Part shown: piece by piece, positions 44,656-54,192 of the stretch
Layout of the letters: every line of letters starts with the position of its first letter
Numbering within the stretch: position 1 is the first letter of the stretch
Assembly (NCBI GenBank): GCA_944386165.1
Contig: CALXAA010000007.1
Span: forward strand, 1 to 64,000
DNA: 64,000 bases
From: an uncultured Clostridia bacterium
GTDB lineage: Bacteria; Bacillota; Clostridia; TANB77; CAG-508
Direction of reading: 5' to 3'
Position numbers and translations under genes: made by a program
Notes under the pieces: generated by a model
What the model was told of the DNA's origin: nothing
The model's input: only the letters and a program-made list of their open reading frames with translations
Databases searched by the model: none

Positions 44656-44686
44656 AAGGAATACAACTCTTTTAGTTGTATAGATA
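44656..44686 (-). other. Intercistronic hairpin between rplF and rplR
   Basis: ATACAACT (44661-44668) and AGTTGTAT (44674-44681) form a perfect eight-pair stem with a five-base loop. Flanking TATC and GATA can extend it. No T tract follows, so it is a spacer structure rather than a clear terminator. Confidence 0.6.
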
Positions 44687-44713
44687 ATTTCTAAGTAAAT
44701 AATTATTTTAATT

Positions 44714-45250
44714 TTATTTACCTGTTTTACCTTCTTTACGTCTAATAACTTCTTCAGCATATTTGATACCTTTTCCTCTATATACTTCAGGTGGTCTTTT
44801 TGTTCTGATATCAGCAGCTGTTTGACCTACTAATTCTTTGTCAATTCCTTTTACTATAATTGTATTTGGATTTGGAACATCAAATGATATTCCAGCTGGT
44901 GCTTTGAATATTACTGGATGAGAATATCCTAATGTTAGGTTTAAATCTGTTCCTTGTTTTGCAGCTCTATAACCAACACCATTTATTTGTAATTCTCTTG
45001 TAAATTCTGTTACAACACCATTTATCATATTATTAATTAAAGTTCTTGTTAAACCATGTAAACTTCTATTTAAAGCTTCATCATTTGGTCTAGAAACTTT
45101 AACTTCGTTGTTTTCAACTGTTACAGAAATATTTTTATGTATTTCTTTTTCAATAGTACCTTTTGGTCCTTTTACAGTAACTTTATTACCATTAACTGTT
45201 ACTTCAACACCATTTGGTACTGTAATAGGTTTATTTCCTATTCTTGACAT
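44714..45250 (-). CDS. rplF: 50S ribosomal protein L6
   Basis: This 178-residue protein begins [16 protein letters not shown], contains GPKGTIEKE and ends with the signature [20 protein letters not shown] region. Standard in the spc operon. Confidence 0.97.
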   Translation of the reverse strand: MSRIGNKPITVPNGVEVTVNGNKVTVKGPKGTIEKEIHKNISVTVENNEVKVSRPNDEALNRSLHGLTRTLINNMINGVVTEFTRELQINGVGYRAAKQGTDLNLTLGYSHPVIFKAPAGISFDVPNPNTIIVKGIDKELVGQTAADIRTKRPPEVYRGKGIKYAEEVIRRKEGKTGK

Positions 45251-45276
45251 TTTGTTTTCACCTTCCTTTTTATATA

Positions 45277-45301
45277 TGCAATATTAAATTTATATTGTGC
45301 A
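45277..45301 (-). other. Intercistronic hairpin between rpsH and rplF
   Basis: TGCAATAT (45277-45284) pairs with ATATTGTGCA (45292-45301), with one bulge and a seven-base loop, just upstream of the rplF ribosome site. Confidence 0.5.
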
Positions 45302-45334
45302 AGTTATTTGTGTTTTTATTAACATATATTTTAA

Positions 45335-45733
45335 TTACCAAACATATGCTAAAACTTCTCCACCCATTCCTGCTTCTCTTGCTTCTTTATCTGTTTTTAA
45401 TCCTTTTGATGTAGAAATAATTGCAATACCTAAACCATTTAATACTTTTGGTAGTTCTTCTTTACTAGCATATACTCTTAATCCTGGTTTGCTAATTCTT
45501 TTTATTCCATCTATAACTCTTGTTCCTTTTTCGTCATATTTTAAAGTTATTCTTATAATTCCTTGATTTTCATTATTGATAACTTCAAATGATTTTATAT
45601 ATCCTTCTTTAAATAAGATTTCAGCAATTGATGTTTTAATTTTAGAAGCTGGTACATCAACTGTTTTATGCTTAGAACTATTTGCATTTCTTATTCTTGT
45701 TAACATATCTGCTATTGGATCTGTAGTATTCAA
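45335..45733 (-). CDS. rpsH: 30S ribosomal protein S8
   Basis: This 132-residue protein begins [17 protein letters not shown] and ends with [20 protein letters not shown], both characteristic of S8. It is preceded by a 128-base spacer with a hairpin, long for this operon. S8 is the autoregulator of the spc operon in E. coli, so this spacer is a reasonable place to seek a control site. Confidence 0.97.
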   Translation of the reverse strand: MNTTDPIADMLTRIRNANSSKHKTVDVPASKIKTSIAEILFKEGYIKSFEVINNENQGIIRITLKYDEKGTRVIDGIKRISKPGLRVYASKEELPKVLNGLGIAIISTSKGLKTDKEAREAGMGGEVLAYVW

Positions 45734-45779
45734 TTTACTTTCCTCCTTTCAATTGTAAGGGTAACTTTTTCCCTCTAAA

Positions 45780-45831
45780 AATCACTTTCACCTAGTTAAT
45801 AAATGTTCCTATAATTACTTGATGAGTGATT
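45780..45831 (-). other. Hairpin in the rpsN-rpsH spacer
   Basis: AATCACT (45780-45786) pairs with AGTGATT (45825-45831), with possible further pairing inside. It occupies the middle of a 128-base gap before rpsH. No protein-coding potential is seen. Confidence 0.45.
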
Positions 45832-45861
45832 ATTTTTATTAAATTATTTATTTTATAACTT

Positions 45862-46047
45862 TTACCAACTTGCTTTTTTTACACCTGGAATTTCACCTTT
45901 ATGAGCTAATTCTCTGAAACATACACGGCAAATTCCATATTTTCTAATAAAGCTGTGTGGTCTACCACAAATTCTGCATCTATTATATTCTCTTGTAGCA
46001 TATTTTTGTGGTCTAGCTTGTTTTACTTTCAATGATTTTTTAGCCAT
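45862..46047 (-). CDS. rpsN: 30S ribosomal protein S14, zinc-binding type
   Basis: This 61-residue S14 has two CxxC pairs, [10 protein letters not shown] and CRVCFRELA, the zinc form typical of Firmicutes. It ends [11 protein letters not shown]. Confidence 0.97.
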   Translation of the reverse strand: MAKKSLKVKQARPQKYATREYNRCRICGRPHSFIRKYGICRVCFRELAHKGEIPGVKKASW

Positions 46048-46069
46048 TGTTATTTACTCCTCCTTAAAA

Positions 46070-46609
46070 TTATGCTTTGAAAGGCATTCCTAATAATGTT
46101 AATAACTCTTTTGCCTCTTCGTCTGTTTCAGCTGTTGTTACAAATATGATATCCATACCTCTTAATTTATCTACTTTATCATATTCAATTTCTGGGAATA
46201 TTAATTGTTCTTTAATTCCCATAGAGTAATTTCCTCTTCCATCAAATGAATCACTTGAAACTCCTCTAAAGTCTCTTACTCTTGGAAGTGCAACATTAAA
46301 TAATTTATATGCAAAATCATACATTTTATCTGATCTTAATGTTACTTTACATCCAACATTTGCTCCTTCTCTTAATTTAAATGCTGCTATTGATTTTTTT
46401 GCTTTTGTTATTACTGGTCTTTGACCTGTAATTTGAGTTAAATCATTTACTGCATTTTCTAATGATTTAGGATTTTCTTTTGTATCTCCTAAACCTATAT
46501 TTATAACTATTTTATCAAGTTTTGGAACTTGCATAATAGATTTATATTGAAATTTTTTCATTAAAGCTGGTACAATTTCTTTTTCATATTGTTCTCTAAG
46601 TTTTTCCAT
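46070..46609 (-). CDS. rplE: 50S ribosomal protein L5
   Basis: This 179-residue 5S-rRNA-binding protein has [35 protein letters not shown] and [20 protein letters not shown]. Standard length and place. Confidence 0.97.
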   Translation of the reverse strand: MEKLREQYEKEIVPALMKKFQYKSIMQVPKLDKIVINIGLGDTKENPKSLENAVNDLTQITGQRPVITKAKKSIAAFKLREGANVGCKVTLRSDKMYDFAYKLFNVALPRVRDFRGVSSDSFDGRGNYSMGIKEQLIFPEIEYDKVDKLRGMDIIFVTTAETDEEAKELLTLLGMPFKA

Positions 46610-46630
46610 TTTGTTAGTTTCCTCCTTTCA

Positions 46631-46939
46631 TTATTTAATTGTAGCTCCACATTTTTTACAAATACGAACTTTTTTACCATCTTCTACTTTATATCCTACT
46701 CTTGTGGCTTTTCCGCATTTTGGACATACTACATTTACTTTTGAACTGTTTATTGCACATTCAACTGGGATAATTCCTCCCTCTTGCCCTTGTTTTCTAG
46801 GTTTAATATGTTTTTTTCTAACATTTACACCTTTTACAACAATTTTTGAATCTTTAGGTATTACTTCTAATACTTCTCCTTTTTTATCTTTATCATTTCC
46901 AGATAAAACTTGAACAGTATCTCCTTTTTTGATTCTCAT
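46631..46939 (-). CDS. rplX: 50S ribosomal protein L24
   Basis: This 102-residue protein has a KOW start, KKGDTVQVLSGNDKDKKGE, followed by GVNVRKKHIKP. It has an extra C-terminal zinc ribbon, CPKC...CKKCGA, seen in Firmicutes L24. Confidence 0.96.
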   Translation of the reverse strand: MRIKKGDTVQVLSGNDKDKKGEVLEVIPKDSKIVVKGVNVRKKHIKPRKQGQEGGIIPVECAINSSKVNVVCPKCGKATRVGYKVEDGKKVRICKKCGATIK

Positions 46940-46990
46940 TAAAGTTCAACCTCCTTTTTTCGTTATTTTTTAAGTTATAAGTTAATATTA

Positions 46991-47359
46991 TTATAGAACT
47001 TCTGGTGCTAATGATAATATTTTCATATAATCCTTTTCTCTTAATTCTCTTGCAACTGGACCAAATATACGTGTTCCTCTTGGTGTTTTATCATCTTTAA
47101 TTAAAACTGCTGCATTTTCATCAAATTTAACATAAGAACCATCATTTCTTCTTAAACCTTTTTTGCTTCTTACTATAACAGCTTTAACTACATCACCTTT
47201 TTTAACAACGCCACCTGGTGTTGCTGTTTTTACAGAGGCAATTATAACATCTCCGATATTAGCTGTTTTCATATATGAACCACCTAAACATCTGATACAC
47301 ATAATTTCTTTTGCACCTGTATTATCAGCAACTTTTAATATTGTTTGTTGTTGTATCAT
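46991..47359 (-). CDS. rplN: 50S ribosomal protein L14
   Basis: This 122-residue protein begins [20 protein letters not shown] and ends with [16 protein letters not shown]. Highly conserved; standard place. Confidence 0.98.
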   Translation of the reverse strand: MIQQQTILKVADNTGAKEIMCIRCLGGSYMKTANIGDVIIASVKTATPGGVVKKGDVVKAVIVRSKKGLRRNDGSYVKFDENAAVLIKDDKTPRGTRIFGPVARELREKDYMKILSLAPEVL

Positions 47360-47362
47360 GAT

Positions 47363-47623
47363 TTATTTTCCTCCTTTTTCAAGAATCTCAACTACTCTCC
47401 ATCTCTTATCTTTAGAAAGTGGTCTTGTTTCCATTACTTTTACTTTGTCTCCTATTTCACATTTATTTTCTTCATCATGAGCTTTTAGTTTATATGTTCT
47501 TTTTACTGTTTTTCCATAAGTTTTATGGATTACACTTGTTTCTACTGAAACAACTACTGTTTTATCCATCTTATTAGATGTAACAGTACCAACTAAAACT
47601 TTACGAAGATTTCTTTCTTCCAT
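47363..47623 (-). CDS. rpsQ: 30S ribosomal protein S17
   Basis: This 86-residue protein begins [20 protein letters not shown] and contains the OB-fold motif [20 protein letters not shown]. Three bases separate it from rplN. Confidence 0.97.
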   Translation of the reverse strand: MEERNLRKVLVGTVTSNKMDKTVVVSVETSVIHKTYGKTVKRTYKLKAHDEENKCEIGDKVKVMETRPLSKDKRWRVVEILEKGGK

Positions 47624-47652
47624 AGGTCTAATCCTCCTATCTTTTTATTTTT

Positions 47653-47856
47653 CTATGCTTTAGCTTCTGCTATTTTTCTTTCTGTTAATACTGTATTTAT
47701 TTTAGCTATATCTTTTTTTACTTCTTTTATTTTCATTGGGTTATCTAAACCATGTGTAGCTAAACTAAATTTTAGTTTAAATAACTCTGTTTTTAGTTCA
47801 CCTAATTCTTTTTCTAATTCTGGTGAAGACATTTCTCTAATTTTATTTATCTTCAT
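47653..47856 (-). CDS. rpmC: 50S ribosomal protein L29
   Basis: This 67-residue protein begins [18 protein letters not shown] and ends with [20 protein letters not shown] 47856 has AGGTG eight bases upstream, so the GTG at 47865 is not needed. It overlaps rplP by 14 bases. Confidence 0.95.
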   Translation of the reverse strand: MKINKIREMSSPELEKELGELKTELFKLKFSLATHGLDNPMKIKEVKKDIAKINTVLTERKIAEAKA

Positions 47857-48289
47857 CACAATCACCTACCTTGTTTTCATTTTCTTTTACTACGAATTTA
47901 CATTTGATTGGTAATTTATTCATAGCTAATCTCAAGGCTTCTCTTGCTGTATTTTCAGGAATTCCTGCCATTTCGAACATTACTCTTCCTGGTTTAACAA
48001 CTGCTACCCAATATTCAACATTACCTTTACCTTTACCACCACGAGTTCCAGCAGGTTTTTGTGTTATTGGTTTGTCTGGAAATATTTTAATCCAAACTTT
48101 TCCACCTCTTTTTGTATAACGTGTCATAGCAATACGAGCAGCTTCAATTTGATTTCCTTTTATTAAACCTGCTTCAACTGCTTGTAATCCATATTCTCCA
48201 TCTGTAACTGTATTTCCTCTTGTTGCTTTTCCTCTATTTCTACCTTTTTGCATTTTTCTATATTTAGATTTTTTTGGCATTAATGGCAT
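47843..48289 (-). CDS. rplP: 50S ribosomal protein L16
   Basis: This 148-residue protein has [38 protein letters not shown] and [15 protein letters not shown] 48289 overlaps the rpsC stop as TAATG, with GGAGGA upstream. It carries an acidic C-terminal extension ([11 protein letters not shown]). Confidence 0.96.
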   Translation of the reverse strand: MPLMPKKSKYRKMQKGRNRGKATRGNTVTDGEYGLQAVEAGLIKGNQIEAARIAMTRYTKRGGKVWIKIFPDKPITQKPAGTRGGKGKGNVEYWVAVVKPGRVMFEMAGIPENTAREALRLAMNKLPIKCKFVVKENENKVGDCDEDK

Positions 48290-48945
48290 TATTTGTCTCC
48301 TCCTTCCACTTTTTTAGTTGGAAGAACTTCACCTTTATAAATCCATACTTTAACACCGATTTTTCCATATGTTGTATCAGCTTCTGCAAATCCATAATCT
48401 ATATCAGCTCTTAAAGTTTGTAGAGGAACTGTTCCCTCTTTGTAAAATTCAGTTCTTGCCATATCAGCTCCACCTAATCTTCCTGATACTGATGTTTTGA
48501 TTCCTAGAGCTCCTGCTTTCATTGCTTTTTGCATACATTGTTTCATGGCTTTTCTGAATGAAATTCTTCTTTCTAGTTGACCAGCTATATCTTCTGCAAC
48601 TAATTGTGCATCTGTAGCTAGTGCTTTAACCTCAATTATATTGATATTTACATCTTTTCCAATTAATTTTGTTACATCTGCTTTTAAGCTTTCTGCTCCA
48701 GCTCCACCTTTTCCAATTATAATTCCAGGTTTTGCTGCATAAATATTTATTTTAACTAATTTTGCTGTTCTTTCAATTTCGATTTTTGAAATTCCAGCTG
48801 TATATAATTTTTTCTTTAAAAATTTACGAATTTTTTGATCTTCAACTAAGTAATCTGCAAAGTTTTTAGAATCTGCATACCATTTAGCATTCCAATCTTT
48901 GATTATCCCAACTCTCACACCTGTTGGATGTACTTTTTGTCCCAT
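48289..48945 (-). CDS. rpsC: 30S ribosomal protein S3
   Basis: This 218-residue protein begins [20 protein letters not shown], has the KH motif [18 protein letters not shown], and ends with [17 protein letters not shown] and [12 protein letters not shown]. Confidence 0.97.
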   Translation of the reverse strand: MGQKVHPTGVRVGIIKDWNAKWYADSKNFADYLVEDQKIRKFLKKKLYTAGISKIEIERTAKLVKINIYAAKPGIIIGKGGAGAESLKADVTKLIGKDVNINIIEVKALATDAQLVAEDIAGQLERRISFRKAMKQCMQKAMKAGALGIKTSVSGRLGGADMARTEFYKEGTVPLQTLRADIDYGFAEADTTYGKIGVKVWIYKGEVLPTKKVEGGDK

Positions 48946-48964
48946 TTTATAGACTCCTCCTTTC

Positions 48965-49318
48965 CTATTCTGCTTCTCTAACTACAATAGTTATATGACT
49001 TGTTCTTTTTCTAATTCTTACTGCTGAACCTTTTGCAGCTGGTCTAATTCTCTTTAATGTTGGACCTTGGTTTGCAAATATTTCAGCAACATATAATTTT
49101 TCATGACTCATTCCATGATTATTTTCAGCATTTGCAATAGCTGATTTTAATAATTTTTCAATTATTTCTGATGATGCTTTTGGTGTAAATTTTACAATTG
49201 CTAAAGCTTCATCAACATTTTTTCCTCTAATTAAATCTGCAACAATTTTAACTTTTCTAGCTGAAATTCTTGCATATTTTAAAGTTGCTTTAGCTTCTAA
49301 TACTGCTGTTTCTTCCAC
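48965..49318 (-). CDS. rplV: 50S ribosomal protein L22
   Basis: This 117-residue exit-tunnel protein has [37 protein letters not shown] and a C-terminal [15 protein letters not shown]. Confidence 0.97.
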   Translation of the reverse strand: MEETAVLEAKATLKYARISARKVKIVADLIRGKNVDEALAIVKFTPKASSEIIEKLLKSAIANAENNHGMSHEKLYVAEIFANQGPTLKRIRPAAKGSAVRIRKRTSHITIVVREAE

Positions 49319-49338
49319 TACAATTCCCTCCTTATTTA

Positions 49339-49620
49339 CTATTTATTTGTTGTAGTTGTTTTTTCTCCTGCATGACCTTTGAATGTTCTTGTAGGAGCAA
49401 ACTCACCTAATTTATGACCTATCATTTCTTCTGTTATATAAACTGGTACATGTTTTCTACCATCATGAACAGCTATTGTGTGTCCAACCATTTGTGGATA
49501 TATTGTTGAAGCTCTTGACCATGTCTTGATTACTTCTTTATTTCCACTTTCATTCATAGCTTCAACTCTTTTAATAAGTTCAGGTGCTACAAATGGTTTT
49601 TTCTTACTTGATCTTGACAT
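49339..49620 (-). CDS. rpsS: 30S ribosomal protein S19
   Basis: This 93-residue protein begins [20 protein letters not shown] and contains [20 protein letters not shown] and [15 protein letters not shown]. Confidence 0.98.
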   Translation of the reverse strand: MSRSSKKKPFVAPELIKRVEAMNESGNKEVIKTWSRASTIYPQMVGHTIAVHDGRKHVPVYITEEMIGHKLGEFAPTRTFKGHAGEKTTTTNK

Positions 49621-49637
49621 ATGATTTTCCTCCTATT

Positions 49638-50465
49638 CTATTTTCTTCTCTTTACAATAAATTTATTTGTTCTGCTCTTTTTATTTCTTGTCTTATATCC
49701 TAATGCTGGTTTACCCCAAGGTGTCATTGGTCCTGAATGTCCAACTGGAGCTCTACCTTCACCACCACCATGTGGGTGATCTACTGGGTTCATTACAGAA
49801 CCTCTAACTGTTGGTCTTACTCCTAAATGTCTTGTTTTTCCAGCTTTACCTAATTTAACGTTTTCATGGTCACTGTTTCCAACAACTCCTATTGTTGCTC
49901 TACATTTTGCTAAAACTAATCTCATTTCTCCAGAAGGTAATCTTACATGTGCATATTTTCCTTCTTTTGCCATTAATTGAGCACTTTGTCCTGCAACTCT
50001 TACTAATTTTGCACCTTGTCCTGGGTTTAATTCAATATTATGAATTAATGTACCAACAGGAATATTAGCTATTGGTAAACAATTTCCAGCTTTAATATCA
50101 ACATTTTCTCCAGATACTACTTTGTCTCCATCTGTTAATCCTTGTGGTGCTATTATATAGTTTAGTGTTCCGTCTTCATATTTTATTAATGCAATATTAC
50201 TGCTACGGTTTGGATCATATTCGATTCCAACAACTGTTGCTTCCATATTGTCTTTATTTCTTTTAAAATCTATTATTCTATATTTTTGTCTATTTCCTCC
50301 ACCTTGATGTCTTACTGTTATTCTACCATATGAGTTTCTTCCTGCATTTTTCTTTTTTGTTGTTAATAAAGATTTTTCAGGAGATGTTTTTGTTATTTCT
50401 TCATATGTTGATACAGCCATATTTCTTCTTGATGGGGTATAGGCTTTGAATCTTTTTGTTCCCAT
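49638..50465 (-). CDS. rplB: 50S ribosomal protein L2
   Basis: This 275-residue protein, close to the peptidyl-transferase centre, has [38 protein letters not shown] with the key histidine, and a C-terminal [15 protein letters not shown] 100-base structured spacer precedes it, which is unusual between rplW and rplB. Confidence 0.97.
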   Translation of the reverse strand: MGTKRFKAYTPSRRNMAVSTYEEITKTSPEKSLLTTKKKNAGRNSYGRITVRHQGGGNRQKYRIIDFKRNKDNMEATVVGIEYDPNRSSNIALIKYEDGTLNYIIAPQGLTDGDKVVSGENVDIKAGNCLPIANIPVGTLIHNIELNPGQGAKLVRVAGQSAQLMAKEGKYAHVRLPSGEMRLVLAKCRATIGVVGNSDHENVKLGKAGKTRHLGVRPTVRGSVMNPVDHPHGGGEGRAPVGHSGPMTPWGKPALGYKTRNKKSRTNKFIVKRRK

Positions 50466-50496
50466 TATTATCTTCCTTTCTCGTTTTTACTAAATT

Positions 50497-50555
50497 ACGG
50501 ATTTTTTCCTGCTCCGTATGCAGATATTCTTTATTATCCGGGTATTTTCCCGATA
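50497..50555 (-). other. Two hairpins in the rplW-rplB spacer
   Basis: ACGGA/TCCGT (50497-50501 with 50513-50517) and TATCCGGG/CCCGATA (50535-50542 with 50549-50555, one bulge) lie side by side in a 100-base gap of the otherwise tight S10 operon. They are more GC-rich than the surroundings. A processing or regulatory RNA structure is possible. Confidence 0.5.
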
Positions 50556-50565
50556 TTTTTTAGTT

Positions 50566-50913
50566 TTAAGCTCCCATAAATTCATCAATTGAATCTTTGT
50601 ATTTTTTAGAAACTTTAACTACTTTTCCACCTTTTCCAAGATATGTTTTTTCTGATGGGTTTGTGTCTATTGTAACAATAGCTTTTTTCCAATCTGGAGT
50701 TTTTCCTTCTACATATCTTACTCTTTTTGTTTTTCCTTTTACTATCATTGTATTAACATTTAATACTTTTACTTCAAAAAGTTTTTCAACAGCATTAGCT
50801 ATTTGAACTTTTGTAGCTTTTTTGTTAACTTCGAAAGTGTATTTTCCTAATTGCATTTCATCATTACTTTTTTCTGTTATAACTGGTCTTAATATGATTT
50901 CTTCTGGCAACAT
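50566..50913 (-). CDS. rplW: 50S ribosomal protein L23
   Basis: This 115-residue protein begins LPEEIILRPVITEKSNDEM and has YTFEVNKKATKVQIANAVE and KTKRVRYVEGKTPDWKKA. It has a slightly longer C-terminus than usual. It overlaps rplD by one base. Confidence 0.96.
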   Translation of the reverse strand: MLPEEIILRPVITEKSNDEMQLGKYTFEVNKKATKVQIANAVEKLFEVKVLNVNTMIVKGKTKRVRYVEGKTPDWKKAIVTIDTNPSEKTYLGKGGKVVKVSKKYKDSIDEFMGA

Positions 50914-51536
50914 TATGCATACACCTCCTCTAATTTTTTAACTGTATCTAGTGGTAAAACTAATTTGTTGCAATTTAATAAATCAAATACATTTATTGTG
51001 TTTAATTCAATTGTTTTAACACCTTCTATGTTTCTGCTTGAACGTAAAACATTTTCATTTTTATCAGCTAAAATTATTAATGCTTTTCCTTCTACTTTTA
51101 AGTCTGCTAAAGCTTTAGCCATAACTTTTGTTTTAGCATCTTTAACTTCTAATTTGTCAACAACTGTTAATTCATTATCTAATACTTTTGCACTTAGTAA
51201 TGATTTTATAGCTAGTTGTTTTTCTTTTTTGTTTATTCTATAAGAATATGAACGTGGTTTTGGTCCTAATGCAATACCACCTTTAATCCATTGTGGTGCA
51301 CGTATACTTCCTTGTCTAGCTCTACCTGTTCCTTTTTGTCTCCATGGTTTTCTTCCACCACCACGAACTTCTGCTCTTGTTTTTGTACTTTGTGTACCTT
51401 GTCTTTGATTAGCTAAGTAGTTAACTAATGCACTGTGAACAACATTTTCATTTGGTTCTATTCCAAATACAGCTTCATTTAGTTCTACATCACTAACTTT
51501 TTTACCTTGCATGTTATATACATCTACTTTTGGCAT
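50913..51536 (-). CDS. rplD: 50S ribosomal protein L4
   Basis: This 207-residue protein has KTRAEVRGGGRKPWRQKGTG and RQGSIRAPQWIKGG. L4 autoregulates the S10 operon in E. coli. The leader upstream of rpsJ here contains a terminator-like hairpin, though direct L4 control is not shown. Confidence 0.97.
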   Translation of the reverse strand: MPKVDVYNMQGKKVSDVELNEAVFGIEPNENVVHSALVNYLANQRQGTQSTKTRAEVRGGGRKPWRQKGTGRARQGSIRAPQWIKGGIALGPKPRSYSYRINKKEKQLAIKSLLSAKVLDNELTVVDKLEVKDAKTKVMAKALADLKVEGKALIILADKNENVLRSSRNIEGVKTIELNTINVFDLLNCNKLVLPLDTVKKLEEVYA

Positions 51537-51559
51537 CTCGTCTTTCCTCCTTTACTAAA

Positions 51560-52192
51560 TTATTGTGCCTTTACGGCTGATTTTATTTTTAAGATAGCAC
51601 CTTTAGCTCCTGGTACACTACCTTTTACTAATATTACATTTTTATCTAAATCTACTCTAACAACATCTAAGTTTTGTATTGTTACTGTAACATGTCCCAT
51701 ATGTCCTGGTAATTTCTTTCCTTTAAATACTCTACCTGGTGTTGATGTTGGTCCCATTGAACCTGGTCTTCTATGATACATTGAACCATGTCCCATTGGT
51801 CCTCTAGATTGTCCATGTCTTTTTATTACACCTTGGAATCCTTTTCCTTTTGATGTACCTTGAACATCTATTTTATCTCCAGAAGCAAATACGTCAGCTT
51901 TTAATTCGTCACCAACTTTAATTCCTTCTATTGAATCTAATCTAAATTCTCTTAAATGTTTTTTTACTGGAACATTTGCATTCTTGAAATGTCCTTTTTC
52001 TGGTTTATTAATTTTGTTTTCTTTAACATCTCCAAATCCTAATTGTATTGCTTCATATCCATCTTTTTCTAATGTCTTGATTTGAGCAACTACACAAGGA
52101 CCTGCTTCAATTACTGTTACTGGAATAACTACACCATTTTCATCAAATATTTGTGTCATTCCAATTTTCTTTCCGATTAATGCTTTCTTCAT
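51560..52192 (-). CDS. rplC: 50S ribosomal protein L3
   Basis: This 210-residue protein begins [19 protein letters not shown] and contains [20 protein letters not shown] and [19 protein letters not shown]. Confidence 0.97.
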   Translation of the reverse strand: MKKALIGKKIGMTQIFDENGVVIPVTVIEAGPCVVAQIKTLEKDGYEAIQLGFGDVKENKINKPEKGHFKNANVPVKKHLREFRLDSIEGIKVGDELKADVFASGDKIDVQGTSKGKGFQGVIKRHGQSRGPMGHGSMYHRRPGSMGPTSTPGRVFKGKKLPGHMGHVTVTIQNLDVVRVDLDKNVILVKGSVPGAKGAILKIKSAVKAQ

Positions 52193-52277
52193 TTTATTTT
52201 CCTCCTACTATTGGCTGACTTTATTGCTTGGCAATTACTTGTCAGCTTGGTTTGATTTTTTTATTAATTATTTGAAA

Positions 52278-52601
52278 CTAATTTTTGATTTCAATATCAA
52301 CACCTGCTGGAAGTTCTAGTTTCATTAAACTTTCCATTGTTTTTTGTGTTGGGTAAAGAATATCTATAACTCTTTTATGTGTTCTCATTTCGAATTGTTC
52401 TCTTGAATCTTTGTCTTTGTGTGGAGAACGCAATATTGTTACGATTTCTTTTTCTGTTGGTAGTGGAATAGGACCTGATACTTTTGCTCCTGTTTTTTTA
52501 GCAGTATCTACTATTTTTTCAGCAGACTGTTCTAAAACTACATGGTCATAAGCTTTTAATCTTATTCTAATTTTTTCACTTGATACAACTGAATTTGCCA
52601 T
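52278..52601 (-). CDS. rpsJ: 30S ribosomal protein S10
   Basis: This 107-residue protein has [39 protein letters not shown] and [18 protein letters not shown]. It is the first gene of the S10-spc operon and follows a leader of about 300 bases. Confidence 0.97.
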   Translation of the reverse strand: MANSVVSSEKIRIRLKAYDHVVLEQSAEKIVDTAKKTGAKVSGPIPLPTEKEIVTILRSPHKDKDSREQFEMRTHKRVIDILYPTQKTMESLMKLELPAGVDIEIKN

Positions 52602-52909
52602 TGTAATTTTCCCTCCTTAAAATAAATATATTTTTAAATTACGCGCTGGCAAGTTATAACGCACCCTGGTGTTTTGAATACTCCTTTATAAAAATCCCTG
52701 AAATGCATATATATTTTAGGGATAAGTGCTGTTTTTGTATTATTAACAAACACATTGACAGTAAATTATTATTTAATAATAATTTATTGTCTGGTTAGTT
52801 ATAATATTTTAAACTTACCGCCTTAGTCTAGCTAAGACATACTCCGTCAAAGTTCCCTACATCTAAGTGTAGCCACATTTGACATCAACGCTAAAATTTA
52901 TGCTTAATT
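52602..52909 (-). ncRNA. Structured leader of the S10 operon
   Basis: About 300 non-coding bases lie between the promoter and rpsJ. From 5' to 3' on the minus strand I see CTACA/TGTAG, CTTAG/CTAAG, a long A/T stem whose outer arms are GACA and TGTC, and ATCCCTAAAAT/ATTTCAGGGAT (one mismatch) followed by TTTTTA, which looks like an intrinsic terminator. A terminator inside a leader suggests attenuation. It may belong to the S10 leader class described in Clostridia; I cannot confirm a match. Confidence 0.6.
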
Positions 52910-52938
52910 ATTATATAGCAATATATTCCAATTGTCAA
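52910..52938 (-). promoter_or_regulatory. Consensus promoter of the S10-spc operon
   Basis: On the minus strand TTGACA (52938-52933), exactly 17 bases, TATAAT (52915-52910). This is a perfect consensus, as expected for a highly expressed ribosomal operon. Confidence 0.92.
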
Positions 52939-52965
52939 TACCTTTTCATATTTTTTTATATATTT

Positions 52966-53472
52966 TTATTTTTCTAAATATGTACTAATATCTTGCAATC
53001 CTTCAAAATTGTTTTGTCTTAATATTTCATAAGCAATTATACATACTGAATTTGATAAATTTAAAGATCTTAATACAGGTCGCATTGGAATTCTAATTGT
53101 TTTATCTATATATTTTTTTAATAAATCTTCTGGTAATCCTTTTGTTTCTTTTCCAAAAAGGACAAAAATTTCTTCATCTTTAAATTTACTATAATCTACA
53201 TCAGTATAACAATGCTCTCCTTTTGTTGTTGCAAAAAACATGTTATTTTCTAATGGATTATATTTTTCTAAAAATTTTTCTATACTATCATGTTTTTCTA
53301 TATCTAATTTATCCCAATAATCTAGTCCTGCTCTTTTTAAATATTTATCATTTAGGCTAAATCCTAATGGATATACTAAATGTAATTTTGCTCCTGTTAT
53401 TGCACATGTTCTTGCTATATTTCCAGTATTTTGTGGTATTTCTGGTTCTACCATTACTATATTTAATTTCAT
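52966..53472 (-). CDS. trmL: tRNA (cytidine/uridine-34-2'-O)-methyltransferase TrmL
   Basis: This 168-residue SPOUT methyltransferase begins LNIVMVEPEIPQNTGNIART and contains FVLFGKETKGLPEDLL and IPMRPVLRSLNLSNSVCIIA, the knotted SAM-binding region. It methylates the wobble base of some leucine tRNAs by homology. Confidence 0.93.
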   Translation of the reverse strand: MKLNIVMVEPEIPQNTGNIARTCAITGAKLHLVYPLGFSLNDKYLKRAGLDYWDKLDIEKHDSIEKFLEKYNPLENNMFFATTKGEHCYTDVDYSKFKDEEIFVLFGKETKGLPEDLLKKYIDKTIRIPMRPVLRSLNLSNSVCIIAYEILRQNNFEGLQDISTYLEK

Positions 53473-53496
53473 AGTTGATCTCCTTACATATTAAAA

Positions 53497-53516
53497 AAAC
53501 GCCTTTCAAAGCGTTT
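53497..53516 (-). terminator. Terminator of rpmB
   Basis: The minus strand reads AAACGC, an eight-base loop, GCGTTT, then TTTT, immediately after the rpmB stop codon. Confidence 0.75.
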
Positions 53517-53519
53517 CTT

Positions 53520-53720
53520 CTATTGTGCTCTTTTAACTTTTCCGTTTTTTAAACATTTTGCACATACATGAATTCTTTTAATTTCTCCATTTACATCAGC
53601 TTTAACTGTTCTTAAGTTTGGCTTCCATGTACGTGGAGCTCTTTTACTTATATGAGAACGAGTTATGCTTAATTTATTTCCATGAATAGCTGTTTTGTTA
53701 CAAATTTCACATTTTGCCAT
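53520..53720 (-). CDS. rpmB: 50S ribosomal protein L28
   Basis: This 66-residue protein begins AKCEICNKTAIHGNKLSITR and ends KCLKNGKVKRAQ, with two CxxC pairs (zinc form). ATG 53720 has GGAGG (53736-53732) upstream, rather than the longer frame to 53732. Confidence 0.95.
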   Translation of the reverse strand: MAKCEICNKTAIHGNKLSITRSHISKRAPRTWKPNLRTVKADVNGEIKRIHVCAKCLKNGKVKRAQ

Positions 53721-53870
53721 AATAAATAGCACCTCCTAATTTTTCTTTTTAATTCGACTATATTAAAGTTTAACATATATTTTCCAAAAATACAAGTGTT
53801 TACAATAAAAAAATTTAAAATATTTGTTAAATTGTATCTTTTCACGTTTTTTGGAGATTACTTTGATTAA

Positions 53871-54191
53871 TTAAATCAAATTTTTATTACTTAATTCAAT
53901 AATTTTGTCCATATCATCATCTTCAGCAACTTTGTTTTTCCTAATTGCACCACATTTTTGACATTTAAAAACTATAACATATCCTTTTTTAGAATTTGTT
54001 TCTAGTCCTATTGGTTCTAAAAGACCATGACATTCTTCTAATCTATCTCCAGGATTTATATCTACATGTTTCGAATATAAACAATATGGACAATGATTTC
54101 TACAAGAATATTTAAGTTTAGGAACTAGCTTACCACAATGTTCACAAACAAATTCTTCATCTATTTTGGTAAATTTACTTGATTGTAACAT
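53871..54191 (-). CDS. RNHCP domain protein
   Basis: This 106-residue zinc protein contains FVCEHCGK, the name-giving RNHCPYCLYSKHVD, PGDRLEECHG and a second ribbon KCQKCGAIRKN. The family is widespread in Firmicutes and of unknown role. It lies one base from the uridine kinase-like gene and is probably co-transcribed with it. Confidence 0.88.
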   Translation of the reverse strand: MLQSSKFTKIDEEFVCEHCGKLVPKLKYSCRNHCPYCLYSKHVDINPGDRLEECHGLLEPIGLETNSKKGYVIVFKCQKCGAIRKNKVAEDDDMDKIIELSNKNLI

Positions 54192-54192
54192 T

